A stretch of DNA of 64,000 bases from Exiguobacterium sp. SL-9 (GCF_004336985.1 NZ_SJUO01000001.1:558001-622000); one strand, 5' to 3'. Counted from the stretch's first letter, positions 8,408 to 18,070 are shown. Notes: generated by a model from the letters alone, not told the origin. Made by a program: numbers and translations.

Positions 8408-9550
8408 TCAATTGTTGTTTGCTTCTTCGAACGCTTCCCATTCTGAACGATACTTGTTAACGTTCTGTTGGTGCGCCTCGTACTCCACTTCGAACAAGAC
8501 TTCCCCGTTCGGGAATCCTTCCCGCGGTGGTCGGGCGTAGAAATAAACGTTATCCGTATCGTTCGGATTGAGTGTGGCGACGAGCGCGTCACGACTGACC
8601 GAAGCGATCGGTCCGATCGGGATGCCCTCGTAGCGGTACGTGTTATAGAGCGAGTCGTTTTCAAGGTCGTTGAACGATGTGAAAATCGATGTCTCCCCGG
8701 TACCATACCAGACGGTCGGGTCGGACTGCAACTTCATGCCATCGGCCAGACGATTTTCAAACACACCCGCGATCTCTTGACGGTCTTCCGTCGAGACCGC
8801 CTCTTTCTCGACGACCGAGGCGAGCGAGAGCGTCTCATGGAACGTGCGTCCCGACGCTTTGACCGCATCCCCGTACTCGAGATAGAGTTGTTCGGTCGGC
8901 TTGAGCATCTCATCGATAATCTGAGTGAGCGTCACACCTTTGTCGAACTCATACGTTGCCGGGAACAAATACCCTTCGAGCGGGTGATAAATCCCGTCGG
9001 CAAGCACTTCGTCCGTCAACATCTCATGCTCATTGACGAGCGAGCGGATATACTCCTCGTCGCTCAGTTGGTCCGAGATTTCTTCTTTCGGAATATCAGC
9101 CTGTTTAGCGAGACGCGCGATGACTTGGTCGATCGTAAAGCCTTCCGGGATCACCAATTTGATATCCGGGACGACGATGACTTTCCCCGTCTTCAACGTG
9201 GCGATCAACTCGTCAAGTGATTGTGACGGAGACAACGTATACGTCCCCGCTTGGAACGATGATTCATTTTTAAACCGTGTGTAAAAACGGAAAATCGTGC
9301 TATTCCTCACGAGCCCATTCTCTTCGAGTAGTTCACCAATGTACCCAGAACCTGCACCGAGCGGAACCTCGACCTCGACCGTTTCGGTCGAAGACGGGTC
9401 GACGGGTTCGAGCGATCGTTTCACGAACGCATACGACACCGCGGCACCTGTGGCGATCACTAGAAGAAAGACAGCAAGGATGATGACCGTAATTCGCCGA
9501 ACGATCCGGTTACGTGCACGCTTCTCATCAAACATCGATGGATGGTTCAT
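8408..9550 (-). CDS. mltG: Endolytic murein transglycosylase MltG
   Basis: This 380-residue membrane protein cleaves nascent peptidoglycan strands and so limits glycan length. A short basic cytoplasmic tail leads into a transmembrane helix at about residues 20-42. A LysM-like region follows, then the YceG domain, with the catalytic glutamate in 'SLASVVEKEAV' and the downstream 'VFENRLADGMKLQSDPTVWYG' motif. 'YNTYRYEGIPIGPIASVS' is also conserved. Of two in-frame ATGs, the one at 9550 is 8 bases from GGGGAG and the upstream one only 2, so the second is used. Gene order ruvX-yrzB-mltG-trmR matches Bacillus. Confidence 0.95.
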   Translation of the reverse strand: MNHPSMFDEKRARNRIVRRITVIILAVFLLVIATGAAVSYAFVKRSLEPVDPSSTETVEVEVPLGAGSGYIGELLEENGLVRNSTIFRFYTRFKNESSFQAGTYTLSPSQSLDELIATLKTGKVIVVPDIKLVIPEGFTIDQVIARLAKQADIPKEEISDQLSDEEYIRSLVNEHEMLTDEVLADGIYHPLEGYLFPATYEFDKGVTLTQIIDEMLKPTEQLYLEYGDAVKASGRTFHETLSLASVVEKEAVSTEDRQEIAGVFENRLADGMKLQSDPTVWYGTGETSIFTSFNDLENDSLYNTYRYEGIPIGPIASVSRDALVATLNPNDTDNVYFYARPPREGFPNGEVLFEVEYEAHQQNVNKYRSEWEAFEEANNN

Positions 9551-9621
9551 GCGCATTTCTCCCCTGTTCTTCTGTTATGAAGATGGGCGACGAGGGTTTC
9601 CCCTAGCCGCCCGTCCACGTA

Positions 9622-9921
9622 TTAGTCTAATCCAACTTCGTCATTGACGATATCGAACGCTTCCATGACTTCTTCGAAGTCAGCGTCGTCTTCAACGATC
9701 TTCAAGACGAACTCTTCATCTTCAAGTTCTTCGATTTCGAACGCGTATACTTCGATTGTGTCTTCGTCTTCCGTCTCTGGGTTACCGACCGGCTCAAGAA
9801 CGACAAACGTCTTGTTCGTGCGGTCACTCGTCATACGGAAAATTTCTGCGAATAAATGCTCGTCTCCATTTTCATCTGGAATTCGGTACATTTCTTCTTC
9901 GTTACGGCTAAGTTCTGCCAT
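9622..9921 (-). CDS. DUF1292 family protein (YrzB-like)
   Basis: This is a 99-residue, strongly acidic cytoplasmic protein. The central 'DENGDEHLFAEIFRM' and 'YVFAFEIEE'-type strands identify the DUF1292 family, found beside ruvX and ireB across Firmicutes. No biochemical function is established. A GGAGG lies 8 bases before the ATG. The gene is 14 bases from ruvX and probably belongs to the same operon. Confidence 0.88.
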   Translation of the reverse strand: MAELSRNEEEMYRIPDENGDEHLFAEIFRMTSDRTNKTFVVLEPVGNPETEDEDTIEVYAFEIEELEDEEFVLKIVEDDADFEEVMEAFDIVNDEVGLD

Positions 9922-9935
9922 ACGTAATTCCTCCT

Positions 9936-10358
9936 TTATTTGCCTGCGCGATCCAGGTAGTTTTGTAAAATCATGACGGCTGCCATCTTATCGATGACGG
10001 CCTTTCTCTTTTTTCGGCTGACGTCTGCTGAAATGAGCATCCGCTCCGCTTGCATCGTCGTCAAACGCTCGTCGACGAGAACCGTCGGCAAACCGGTCGC
10101 CTCGGTTAGGGCCGCGGCAAACGCCTGTGACGCCTCGCCCCGAGGTCCGATTGTCGCGTTCATGTTCTTCGGGAGACCGACAACGACTTCTTTCACATCG
10201 TACTGCTCAATAATCGGTTGAAGCAGACGGACGGCTTCGTCAAAGTCTGGCTCAGTCCAGTAGACCGTCTCCACACCTTGCGCCGTCCATCCCATGAGGT
10301 CGCTCACGGCGACCCCAATCGTCTTCGAACCGACATCGAGCCCCATGACTCGCTTCAT
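9936..10358 (-). CDS. ruvX: RNase H-fold pre-16S rRNA nuclease / Holliday-junction resolvase family (YqgF)
   Basis: This 140-residue protein has the RNase H-like YqgF fold. Acidic active-site residues occur in '[13 protein letters not shown]' (residues 5-17), '[15 protein letters not shown]', and the late 'DERLTT' motif. In E. coli the family is essential and processes the 5' end of 16S rRNA; a resolvase role was proposed from the fold. The start lies directly beside the ireB stop (10360), and the gene is in the conserved alaS-ireB-ruvX-yrzB string. Confidence 0.94.
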   Translation of the reverse strand: MKRVMGLDVGSKTIGVAVSDLMGWTAQGVETVYWTEPDFDEAVRLLQPIIEQYDVKEVVVGLPKNMNATIGPRGEASQAFAAALTEATGLPTVLVDERLTTMQAERMLISADVSRKKRKAVIDKMAAVMILQNYLDRAGK

Positions 10359-10359
10359 A

Positions 10360-10626
10360 TTAATCCTCTCTACGATCGTTCAAATACGATTTGACCAGCT
10401 CTTCGAGCAGTTCATCTCGTTCGATTTTGCGAATCAAGTTTCGCGCATCGTTATGACGCGGGATGTAGGCAGGGTCACCTGACAACAAGTATCCGACGAT
10501 TTGATTGATCGGTTGGTAGCCTTTCTCCTCGAGTGCTTGATACACCGTGATCAGCGTTTCCCGAGTGTTGGCTCGATTATCATCTTCTGGAAAATTGAAT
10601 TGCATCGTGCGATCCATTTGGCTCAC
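10360..10626 (-). CDS. ireB: IreB family regulatory phosphoprotein (DUF965, YrzL)
   Basis: This is an 88-residue cytoplasmic protein opening with '[12 protein letters not shown]', the family signature with conserved threonines. In Enterococcus faecalis IreB is phosphorylated by the Ser/Thr kinase IreK and dampens cephalosporin resistance. The start is GTG at 10626, 6-7 bases from AGGTGG. It is co-linear with alaS upstream (37-base gap) and ruvX downstream. Whether a PASTA kinase exists in this organism is not visible here. Confidence 0.92.
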   Translation of the reverse strand: MSQMDRTMQFNFPEDDNRANTRETLITVYQALEEKGYQPINQIVGYLLSGDPAYIPRHNDARNLIRKIERDELLEELVKSYLNDRRED

Positions 10627-10663
10627 AAGAATCCACCTCTTTCCGTTTGCACTTCACATTCTA

Positions 10664-13303
10664 TTATGCCAGTGATTGAACGTAATGTGAAGCAAACTTC
10701 AATGCTTCGTCCAGTTTTGTCGCATCACGGCCACCGGCTTGCGCCATGTCAGGACGGCCACCGCCGCCTCCGCCACAACGTGTTGCCACTTCTTTAATCA
10801 ATTTTCCGGCATGGAAGCCGCGGTCGTTCAAGTCTTTCGTCACTCCTGCGACGAGGTTAACCTTGTCGCCGTTCGCCGAACCGAGCAAGATGACGGCTGA
10901 ACCGAGCTTGCCTTTCAAGTCGTCGACCATGCCACGGAGCGCGTCCATGTCTTGTCCGTCGACGCGTTTGGCGATCAATTGGACATCTCCGAACGTCTCG
11001 ATGGCGTCTGTGAGTGACGACGCTTCGATGTTCGCAAGCTTCGCTTTGAGCGACTCGCTCGCGCGTTCGAGTTCTTTCATTTCAGCTTGAAGCGCTTGGA
11101 CACGCGTCGGCACCTCGAGCGGTTTTGTCTTGAGCAGTTTTGCTGCCGTCTCGAGCGTCTCGATGTGCTGATTCATTACTTCGTAAGCCCCAGCGCCCGT
11201 GACCGCCTCGATGCGACGTGTGCCGGCTCCGATGCCTGACTCCGACAAGATTTTAAAGAGTCCGATTTCAGCCGTGTTGCCGACGTGGCAACCACCGCAA
11301 AGCTCGACCGAGTCACCGGCCGCGACGACGCGGACAACGTCCCCGTACTTCTCACCGAAGAGCGCCATCGCACCTTTCGCTTTCGCGTCGGCGATGTTCA
11401 TCTCTTCGATATCGACAGCAATCGACGCCCAAATGCGTTCGTTCACTTGACGCTCGATCGACTGAAGCTCTTCAGCCATCACTTGACCGAAGTGCGAGAA
11501 GTCGAAGCGAAGACGATCTGGTGTCACGAGTGAACCCGCTTGGTTGACGTGCTCTCCGAGCGTGTCTTTCAACGCGCGATGCAACAAGTGCGTCGCTGTG
11601 TGGTTTTTAATGATCGCTTGACGTGAGTCGAAGTCGACCGTCGCCGTTACCGCGACTTCTGCCTTGGCGACACCTGACGTGACCGTGACCGTATGCAAGT
11701 TTTGGCCGTTCGGTGCTTTCGAGACGTCTTTTACGTGAAGGACGAAGTCCGACCCGACGATTTGACCTTTGTCACCGATTTGTCCGCCGCTCTCTGCATA
11801 GAATGGAGTCTGGTCGAGGATGACTTGCGCCTCTTCGCCGGCTGCAACGACGTCGACGAGCTCACCGTCGTGAATCAAGCTGATGATTTTTGCTTCCGTG
11901 CCGAGGTTCGTGTACCCGACGAATGATGACGGGAGTGTGATTTCCGCAAGAACATCTGACTGGATTTGCATCGACTCGACGTCGGCACGGGCCGTCCGAG
12001 CGCGTTCACGCTGAGCGTTCATCGCTTGTTTGAAGCCGTCCTCGTCGACTGAGAGGTTATGGTCTTCCGCATACTCAATCGTCAACTCGAGCGGGAAACC
12101 GTACGTATCGTAAAGACGGAACGCATCTTCTCCGCTAATGACGTTCGAACCGGCCGCTTTTTGTGCTTTCGCGACTTCGTTCAAGATGGCAAGACCGTCA
12201 TGGAGCGTCTCGTGGAAACGTTCTTCCTCGTTCTTGACGACTTTCTTGATGAAGTCTTTCTTCTCCCGAACTTCTGGATAGAAGTCGACCATGATGTCAC
12301 CGACGACGTCAACGAGCTCATACATGAACGGACGCTCGATGCCTAACATCTTCGCATAGCGAACGGCACGGCGGAGCAGACGACGAAGGACGTAGCCACG
12401 GCCTTCATTCGACGGGAGCGCCCCGTCACCAATCGCGAACGACACGGTCCGAATGTGATCAGCGATGACTTTGAACGCCACATCTTTGCTGTTGTCGGTG
12501 CGATACGTCTCGCCACTGATTTTCTCCGTCTCACGGATAATCGGCATGAACAAGTCCGTATCGAAGTTCGTCGGCACGTCTTGCATAACGCTCGCCATCC
12601 GCTCGAGACCCATCCCTGTATCAATGTTTTTCCGTGGGAGCTCGGTATAATTCCCGTGCCCGTCATGGTTGAACTGACTGAAGACGATGTTCCAGATTTC
12701 AAGGTAACGCTCGTTCTCGCCGCCCGGGTATAATTCTGGGTCGGTCGGGTCGTCGCCGAACGCAGGTCCACGATCGAAGAAGATTTCTGTGTTCGGGCCA
12801 GACGGGCCTTCACCGATTTCCCAGAAGTTCTCTTCGAGCGGGATGATTCGGTCAGCCGGAACGCCTAGTGCGAGCCAGATTTGTTTCGCTTCTTCATCTT
12901 CCGGGTGAATCGTCACCGACAGACGGTCCGGATCGAGTCCGTACCACTCATCGCTCGTGAGAAGTTCCCAGCCCCATTTGATCGCATCTTCGCGGAAATA
13001 GTCGCCGACCGAGAAGTTTCCGAGCATCTCGAAGAACGTATGGTGACGAGCCGTCTTCCCGACGTTCTCGATGTCGTTCGTCCGAATCGACTTCTGCGCG
13101 TTGACGATGCGCGGGTTGGCTGGAATGACGCGGCCATCAAAGTATTTTTTAAGCGTCGCGACACCTGAGTTAATCCAAAGAAGCGTCGGATCCTCGACCG
13201 GTACGAGCGAGGCACTCGGCTCGACACTGTGTCCTTTCGATTTGAAGAAATCTAAATACATTTGGCGAATCTGTGCGCCAGTTAATGGTTTGAGCGGTTT
13301 CAT
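10664..13303 (-). CDS. alaS: Alanyl-tRNA synthetase
   Basis: This 879-residue class II synthetase charges tRNA-Ala. The N-terminal catalytic domain has 'FFKSKGH' and motif 2 '[13 protein letters not shown]'; the tRNA-recognition region follows. The editing domain carries the zinc-site '[11 protein letters not shown]' and 'CGGCHV'. The C-Ala domain ends with a glycine-rich '[17 protein letters not shown]' segment. The ATG at 13303 is 8 bases from GGAGG; the TTG codons ahead of it are not needed. Expression is controlled by an alanine T-box (13335-13582). Confidence 0.98.
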   Translation of the reverse strand: MKPLKPLTGAQIRQMYLDFFKSKGHSVEPSASLVPVEDPTLLWINSGVATLKKYFDGRVIPANPRIVNAQKSIRTNDIENVGKTARHHTFFEMLGNFSVGDYFREDAIKWGWELLTSDEWYGLDPDRLSVTIHPEDEEAKQIWLALGVPADRIIPLEENFWEIGEGPSGPNTEIFFDRGPAFGDDPTDPELYPGGENERYLEIWNIVFSQFNHDGHGNYTELPRKNIDTGMGLERMASVMQDVPTNFDTDLFMPIIRETEKISGETYRTDNSKDVAFKVIADHIRTVSFAIGDGALPSNEGRGYVLRRLLRRAVRYAKMLGIERPFMYELVDVVGDIMVDFYPEVREKKDFIKKVVKNEEERFHETLHDGLAILNEVAKAQKAAGSNVISGEDAFRLYDTYGFPLELTIEYAEDHNLSVDEDGFKQAMNAQRERARTARADVESMQIQSDVLAEITLPSSFVGYTNLGTEAKIISLIHDGELVDVVAAGEEAQVILDQTPFYAESGGQIGDKGQIVGSDFVLHVKDVSKAPNGQNLHTVTVTSGVAKAEVAVTATVDFDSRQAIIKNHTATHLLHRALKDTLGEHVNQAGSLVTPDRLRFDFSHFGQVMAEELQSIERQVNERIWASIAVDIEEMNIADAKAKGAMALFGEKYGDVVRVVAAGDSVELCGGCHVGNTAEIGLFKILSESGIGAGTRRIEAVTGAGAYEVMNQHIETLETAAKLLKTKPLEVPTRVQALQAEMKELERASESLKAKLANIEASSLTDAIETFGDVQLIAKRVDGQDMDALRGMVDDLKGKLGSAVILLGSANGDKVNLVAGVTKDLNDRGFHAGKLIKEVATRCGGGGGGRPDMAQAGGRDATKLDEALKFASHYVQSLA

Positions 13304-13334
13304 CAACAATTCCTCCTTCAGTTTAAACGAAACG

Positions 13335-13582
13335 AAAAAAAGCGATGCTCATCCCTGTGGAAAGGGACGAAAGCATCGCTTCGTGGTACCACCCTCGTTC
13401 GCACGGCAAAGCCGTGCCTCGAACATCCGATAACGCGGATGAGGCGCCCAGGGTGAGTGGGGACTCCAGACTAGCTTCGGTCGACCGGACCCCCATCTTC
13501 TCACAGCCTAGGAAGATGTCTCTGGTGAGGCGGTTACGACGTACTCATTTCCTTCATCGTCTTTAATCGTTTCAGTTTTCTA
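13335..13582 (-). ncRNA. T-box leader of alaS (alanine specifier)
   Basis: This untranslated leader of about 248 nt senses uncharged tRNA-Ala. The T-box sequence AGGGTGGTACCACG is at 13382-13395. The specifier loop reads GAA-GCT-A with the Ala codon GCT at 13473-13475. Stem I contains the usual AGTA motif near 13548. The factor-independent terminator is a long stem at 13340-13381 (AAGCGATGCT/AGCATCGCTT) followed by a T-run, and the T-box side competes to form the antiterminator. Confidence 0.95.
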
Positions 13583-13588
13583 TTGGTC

Positions 13589-13617
13589 ATTATCACACGT
13601 CAATCGGGAGACGTCAA
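13589..13617 (-). promoter_or_regulatory. alaS T-box promoter
   Basis: Minus strand: -35 TTGACG (13612-13617), 17-base spacer, -10 GATAAT (13589-13594). The recD2 stop codon TGA (13614-13616) lies inside the -35 hexamer. Confidence 0.85.
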
Positions 13618-15824
13618 GACTTGCCGCCTAGCCGTTCGACGAGTTTTGTCCGGCGCACCGGTTCCTCTTCGCGTGTCGCCGCCTCGAGCGCACGCACGTC
13701 CCCAAACAAGAGCAAACTCTTTTTCGCTCGCGTGACGGCCGTATAAATCAAGTTGCGCGACGAGCGGAAGCCGCCGTTGAAGAAGACGGGCATGAGCACG
13801 ATCGGGAACTCGGACCCTTGCGACTTATGGATGGTGATGGCATAGGCATGCGTGAACTGGTCCCATTCGCTCCGATTATACTCGACCTCGGTCTGATCGA
13901 AGCGGATATAGATTTTATCAACCTTGTCGACGTTTTCTTTCGCATAGAAAATGTTCGTGATTTCACCGATGTCACCGTTATAGACGTTCTCCTCGGCGTT
14001 ATTGACGAGCTGCAGCACCTTGTCCCCGTTCCGATACGTTCGGTTACCGTGTTTCACTTCCCGGGCCGCCGATTTCGGGTTGAACACGTTTTGAAGCGCC
14101 TCGTTCAACCCGTCGATGCCGCAAACCCCGCGGTACGTCGGGGCGAGCACTTGAATATCGAACGGTGAGTAGCCTTTCCGTAGTGCGGCACCCGCCATCT
14201 GACAGATCGCCTGAAGTGCCGTCTCTTGGTTGGCCGTATAGAAGCGGCGGTCCGGAAGCGCCGCCAGTAAATCGTCCGGCATCTGTTTTGCGTTAAGCGC
14301 ATGCGCCAGACGCAGAATACTCGACTCGGACGCCTGTCGATGGACGACGTCAAGACGGACGACGGGGATGCCGTCGGTCGCCATCAAATCGGCGAGCACT
14401 TGGCCCGGTCCGACCGAAGGCAGTTGATCCCGGTCCCCGACGAACAGGATTTTCATCCCGTTCGGCACGGCCCGGAGCAGACTGCGGAACAAGAAGATAT
14501 CGATCATCGACGCCTCGTCGACGATGAGCACTTTTCCGACGAGCGGATTCGTGTCATCGACTTGGAACGAGCTACCATCAAACTTTAAGAGACGGTGAAT
14601 CGTCGAGGCCGGCAAGCCCGTCGACTCACTGAGCCGTTTCGCGGCCCGGCCGGTCGGTGCGGCGAGCACGAACGGGAACGGTTGGTTCTGGACCGGTTCG
14701 AGCTTCCAGTCGAACACGTCGCTGAGCGCGTGGATGATTCCTCTGACGACGGTCGTCTTGCCGGTCCCGGGTCCACCTGTCAGCACCATAAGCGGGGACT
14801 TCAAGGCAAGCTCGATCGCTTCCCGTTGTTGTTTCGCATACTCGATCGAGAACATCTCTTCGACGCGTCCGACCGCATCAAAGATCGTCGTCATATCGAC
14901 GTCTTCTGTCGTCGAGGTCGACATGATGCGCGCGAGTTCCTCTGCCGCTTTTTGTTCGGCCCGGTACACACGCGGATGATAGACGACCCCGTCCTCGACG
15001 ATGACACGTTCATCGGTCGCGAGCGTCTCGAGTGCCGAGACGAGTGCCTCGCCCGGATCGCCGCCGATGATGCGCGGCATCTCGTTCGCGAGTTGGTCGG
15101 CCGTGACGAACAAGTGGCCGTTCCCTTGCTCGAGCTCGAGCACGTATAACACGGCCGCTGCGATCCGTTCTGGATGAATCCCTTGGATGCCAAAGTGGGC
15201 GGCGATGGCGTCGGCCGTCTTGAAGCCGATGCCTTGCACGTCATACATGAGGGCGTATGGATTTTTCTCAATCGTCTCCATCGCCCGCCCTTCGTATTCT
15301 TTATGAATCTTCGAGGCGAGACGCGGCGTCACGTCGAACGGCGCCAAAAACAATAGCAATTGGTCGACCCCATACAAGATGTTCAACCGTTCGGTGATGA
15401 CGCGGGCCTGTTTCTCTTTCAACCCGTCGACGTTCGACAGAAGGCTCGGATGTTTGACGATTTGGTCGATACAGTCATCTCCAAGTGCGTCGGCAATCTT
15501 CTGGGCCGTCTTTTGTCCGATTCCAGGGAACGAACCGTTCGTCAAAAAGCGGACGGCCGCGCGCTTCGTCATCGGGACGACGCGGCGAATCCATTCGGCC
15601 TTCATTTGTTTTCCGAACCGGGGATGATCGACGAGTCGACCGTGCGCCTTATACGTTTCTCCTTTCTCGATGCCGACACCGACGCCAGCGATGACCATCT
15701 CGGTCTCGTCTGTCTCAAAATTCTTTTCTTTTATACGTACGAGCGCGATCGTGTGCGCTTCTTCTTCCGATTGAAACAGGACGCGGATGACTTTTCCTGT
15801 CAACTCGTAAGGTGCTGCCATCAT
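13614..15824 (-). CDS. recD2: RecD2-type ATP-dependent DNA helicase
   Basis: This 736-residue superfamily 1B 5'-3' helicase acts in replication-fork and recombination repair in bacteria lacking RecBCD. The N-terminal OB-like region and helix-hairpin-helix tandem (about residues 80-200, 'FPGIGQKTAQKIAD' and 'VQGIGFKTADAIA') precede the motor. Walker A is 'TGGPGTGKTTVVRG', motif II is 'VDEASMID', and 'HKSQGSEFP' and 'YTAVTRAKK' are late helicase motifs. A GTG at 15833 abuts GGAGG, so the ATG at 15824 (8-base spacing) is preferred. The 3' end carries the alaS promoter. Confidence 0.96.
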   Translation of the reverse strand: MMAAPYELTGKVIRVLFQSEEEAHTIALVRIKEKNFETDETEMVIAGVGVGIEKGETYKAHGRLVDHPRFGKQMKAEWIRRVVPMTKRAAVRFLTNGSFPGIGQKTAQKIADALGDDCIDQIVKHPSLLSNVDGLKEKQARVITERLNILYGVDQLLLFLAPFDVTPRLASKIHKEYEGRAMETIEKNPYALMYDVQGIGFKTADAIAAHFGIQGIHPERIAAAVLYVLELEQGNGHLFVTADQLANEMPRIIGGDPGEALVSALETLATDERVIVEDGVVYHPRVYRAEQKAAEELARIMSTSTTEDVDMTTIFDAVGRVEEMFSIEYAKQQREAIELALKSPLMVLTGGPGTGKTTVVRGIIHALSDVFDWKLEPVQNQPFPFVLAAPTGRAAKRLSESTGLPASTIHRLLKFDGSSFQVDDTNPLVGKVLIVDEASMIDIFLFRSLLRAVPNGMKILFVGDRDQLPSVGPGQVLADLMATDGIPVVRLDVVHRQASESSILRLAHALNAKQMPDDLLAALPDRRFYTANQETALQAICQMAGAALRKGYSPFDIQVLAPTYRGVCGIDGLNEALQNVFNPKSAAREVKHGNRTYRNGDKVLQLVNNAEENVYNGDIGEITNIFYAKENVDKVDKIYIRFDQTEVEYNRSEWDQFTHAYAITIHKSQGSEFPIVLMPVFFNGGFRSSRNLIYTAVTRAKKSLLLFGDVRALEAATREEEPVRRTKLVERLGGKS

Positions 15825-15891
15825 TCGAGCCACCTCCAGCTAGTTTTCCATCCCCCATTATAGCCCGAGTTGAAACGATAGGACAAATCGC

Positions 15892-16578
15892 CTAACTGAA
15901 CAGGTTGAGGATGCGCTCAAGCTGGTCGAGATCGACCCGTTCGAGAATCCGAATCAATTGATCGACATCAATCCGGTTCAAGATTCGTTCGAGTTGTTCC
16001 ACATCAATGGTTTCAAGTAACCGCTCGAACCGTTCCAACTCTCCCGAGTTGACGTATCCTTCGAGCCGTTCAAACAGCTCAGTCTGCTCGATGCGAAACA
16101 ATTGCTCGATCGATGACCATTGGACGAATAGGACGATGGCTGTGGCCACGACATGGACGCCCCAGTTGAGCAGGACATGGCCGAGCCGTACCGTCTGTCC
16201 GATGAACGGGATGAGCGGGATGAACGTCAGTTGTAATAGGACCATCACGAGCTGGACGTACGGGTTCGGGATGAACCAAGCTACAAGTGCGAGCAGGGAC
16301 GGGACGACCCAGGCAACACCGACCGTACCAAACGTCACAGACCAGGACTTGTTCGCCGACAATACCCAATGCATGATGATGCTGAGCACGAAAAACGTCG
16401 CGAACAAGAGAAACAAGACGGTCATCGCCCGCTCCGACTCGACGACGACTTGGAACAAGAGATTGTTTGTCCATTCGCCCGTCGCTAAACGTTCGTCGAT
16501 GGCCGCGAACAGACGACCGAGCATGAACCATTCGATGATGAAAAAGATAACGACACTGATCAAACTAAACATCCGCAT
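15892..16578 (-). CDS. Membrane protein with a C-terminal tail of 12-residue repeats
   Basis: I do not recognise this 228-residue protein. Residues 1-155 hold about five hydrophobic segments (roughly 3-26, 50-72, 82-105, 108-125 and 135-153). The hydrophilic tail from about residue 165 is charged and helical. Residues 180-227 are four tandem 12-residue units of the pattern DxxQLxRILxRI (ELERFERLLETI, DVEQLERILNRI, DVDQLIRILERV, DLDQLERILNLF). The tail would form an amphipathic helix or a helical stack able to bind a membrane surface or oligomerise. GGGGAG is 7 bases before the ATG. It follows recD2 on the same strand as read leftwards. Confidence 0.8.
   Translation of the reverse strand: MRMFSLISVVIFFIIEWFMLGRLFAAIDERLATGEWTNNLLFQVVVESERAMTVLFLLFATFFVLSIIMHWVLSANKSWSVTFGTVGVAWVVPSLLALVAWFIPNPYVQLVMVLLQLTFIPLIPFIGQTVRLGHVLLNWGVHVVATAIVLFVQWSSIEQLFRIEQTELFERLEGYVNSGELERFERLLETIDVEQLERILNRIDVDQLIRILERVDLDQLERILNLFS
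15895..16041 (-). repeat. Four in-frame 36-base repeats coding 12-residue units
   Basis: The 3' end of the preceding membrane-protein gene consists of four diverged 36-base units, each starting at a GAx GTx or similar pair and coding DxxQLxRILxRI-like peptides. The last two units are most alike. Confidence 0.75.
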
Positions 16579-16696
16579 AAATCTTCTCCCCTCTCACATT
16601 GCTAATCCATTTCCCGAACATTCGGACGGCTATGCACGTTTTTCGTCGAATCAAAGCGGGAACTGTTCGAGTGAACCTATGAAGGAGGGACTATGT

Positions 16697-17245
16697 ATGA
16701 CGAAACGTATTCCAATCAGTGGCTTATGTGAACTTGTATTAGAAGTGACCGACATGACGGAGGCCGTCGACTTTTGGCACGGCAAACTCGGACTACCCGT
16801 CGTCGAGCAATGGGTCGGTGATGATGCCGAGCCAAGCGCGGCACAGGAGCACGCGGACGAACCTTGGGCGACGTGGCTCTATGTCGGCGGGAACACGCGC
16901 CTCGGCCTTTGGCTTAAACGAGATTTCACGTCAGAAGAAGAATCGAATCGCCAAGAGGACGTGACCGAGTGGGATACGCTCTATGACGAGGGTGGCGCCC
17001 ATGTCCACTGCGCATTTTTCGTTCCGATGGAGTCGTTCGACCAAGCGCTCGAAGTGTTAGAGGCATCGAATATCCCGACAAAACTACGGACGTGGGACGA
17101 GGACGAGACGGCCAACGGTAAAGAGCGCTCGGCTTACTTCAAAGACCCAAACAAGAACGTCATCGAACTGTATACGAAAAACATGGACGAAGCGTACGGC
17201 GAATTTGCTGGCGAGCCGGTAAAAATCACAACGAAGCAACTTTGA
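16697..17245 (+). CDS. VOC/glyoxalase-family protein
   Basis: This 182-residue cytoplasmic protein has the vicinal oxygen chelate fold. It shows the opening 'CELVLEVTDMTEAVDFWHGKLGLPVV' and the central 'GGAHVHCAFFVPMESFDQALE', then the terminal 'RSAYFKDPNKNVIELYTK' in which the glutamate is the usual metal ligand. Family members include dioxygenases, glyoxalase I-like lyases and antibiotic-binding proteins; the substrate cannot be assigned. The upstream open frame is spurious. ATG 16697 is 7 bases from GGAGGG. It is the first of three plus-strand genes inserted in an otherwise minus-strand core block. Confidence 0.88.
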   Translation: MTKRIPISGLCELVLEVTDMTEAVDFWHGKLGLPVVEQWVGDDAEPSAAQEHADEPWATWLYVGGNTRLGLWLKRDFTSEEESNRQEDVTEWDTLYDEGGAHVHCAFFVPMESFDQALEVLEASNIPTKLRTWDEDETANGKERSAYFKDPNKNVIELYTKNMDEAYGEFAGEPVKITTKQL

Positions 17246-17307
17246 TTCACATGTACGCTCGACAATCCACATGATAAGATGAGAGAAAATGGAAAAGGTT
17301 GTGCTTT

Positions 17308-17583
17308 ATGCGTTTCTTCCCACTTCTAATCATGATTGGGTTAATCTTGCTTACGCTCGGACTCTATTTCGTCATCGATGCGTTTCCTACGCTCGACCGC
17401 CCCACTTCGTTTGCAGCGTTGACGCTCGTCTCATTCGGCACGAGTTTCCTAATCTTGATCGATGGTGTACGACAAACTAAATCCGGAAAAGGTGTTTTGT
17501 GGAACTACATCGCGCTCGCCGGCACACTGGTATTGATGACTTTTAATTTTTTGATTTGGGTCATCGGGGAGGTGTCGACATGA
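17308..17583 (+). CDS. Small membrane protein, three predicted helices
   Basis: This 91-residue hydrophobic protein has likely membrane segments at about residues 3-23, 34-53 and 66-86, separated by short charged loops. No family is recognised. The ATG at 17308 follows AAAGG at 8-9 bases. Its stop overlaps the next start (ATGA at 17580-17583), so the two genes should be translated together. Confidence 0.75.
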   Translation: MRFFPLLIMIGLILLTLGLYFVIDAFPTLDRPTSFAALTLVSFGTSFLILIDGVRQTKSGKGVLWNYIALAGTLVLMTFNFLIWVIGEVST

Positions 17584-18026
17584 CGCTCACTCTCCCGGAA
17601 TGTATCACCGGCTTTTCATACGGCGACTGTTCCGCCCCAGGGTCGGATTGGAAGACGTTCAAATCGATTTGTTTTGAGTTCACTCGAATGAAACGAGGAA
17701 TCTGTTCCTTTACTATTGGGGACGAAATCACTCCGAATTATCACCAGGCGACGATCACCTGGAGTGAGCAAACTATGTATGTGCTTCTCAGCAGAAACTA
17801 TCCTGTCATCGGCATCTCCAAACTCGAACCATTTGAGTACGAGTACATCGATGTACCCGAACTGACCGACATGTTTCCTGACACCTATCAGATTCCGTCA
17901 GCGGCGGAGTTGAATGAGCGGTTCGATTTGTCGCTACAGCCGTTTCTGAACAAAGCGGAGCGCGGAGAAATCAAATATTGGAAACCAGAGACGGTCGGTA
18001 ACGTCATTTTTCATTATTGGGACTAA
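17580..18026 (+). CDS. Hypothetical cytoplasmic protein
   Basis: I do not recognise this 148-residue protein. It has no signal peptide or membrane helix. It is rich in aromatics and cysteines near the start ('ECITGFSYGDCSAPGSDW') and ends in 'YWKPETVGNVIFHYWD', which resembles a conserved C-terminal signature. Predicted strands alternate with short helices. GGAGG is 7 bases before the ATG. It is translationally coupled to the small membrane protein upstream and closes the plus-strand insert, with a terminator directly after it. Possibilities include an immunity or accessory protein for its membrane partner, but nothing here proves that. Confidence 0.75.
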   Translation: MTLTLPECITGFSYGDCSAPGSDWKTFKSICFEFTRMKRGICSFTIGDEITPNYHQATITWSEQTMYVLLSRNYPVIGISKLEPFEYEYIDVPELTDMFPDTYQIPSAAELNERFDLSLQPFLNKAERGEIKYWKPETVGNVIFHYWD

Positions 18027-18029
18027 CAA

Positions 18030-18064
18030 AAAGCGCCTCTCGCAAAAACTGCGAGAAGCGCTTT
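18030..18064. terminator. Convergent terminator
   Basis: The stem AAAGCGC-CTCTCGC with its partner GCGAGA-GCGCTTT lies between the plus-strand hypothetical gene and the minus-strand TPR gene. The T-run is better on the minus strand. Confidence 0.75.
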
Positions 18065-18070
18065 ATTCAT

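Noticed and set aside
16007-16696. Upstream extension of the VOC gene frame
   Set aside because: It runs antisense to the repeat-tailed membrane protein. The real start with GGAGGG is at 16697.
15892-18026. Defence island
   Set aside because: No nuclease, methylase, reverse transcriptase or STAND-type protein is present; the genes are only small accessory proteins.
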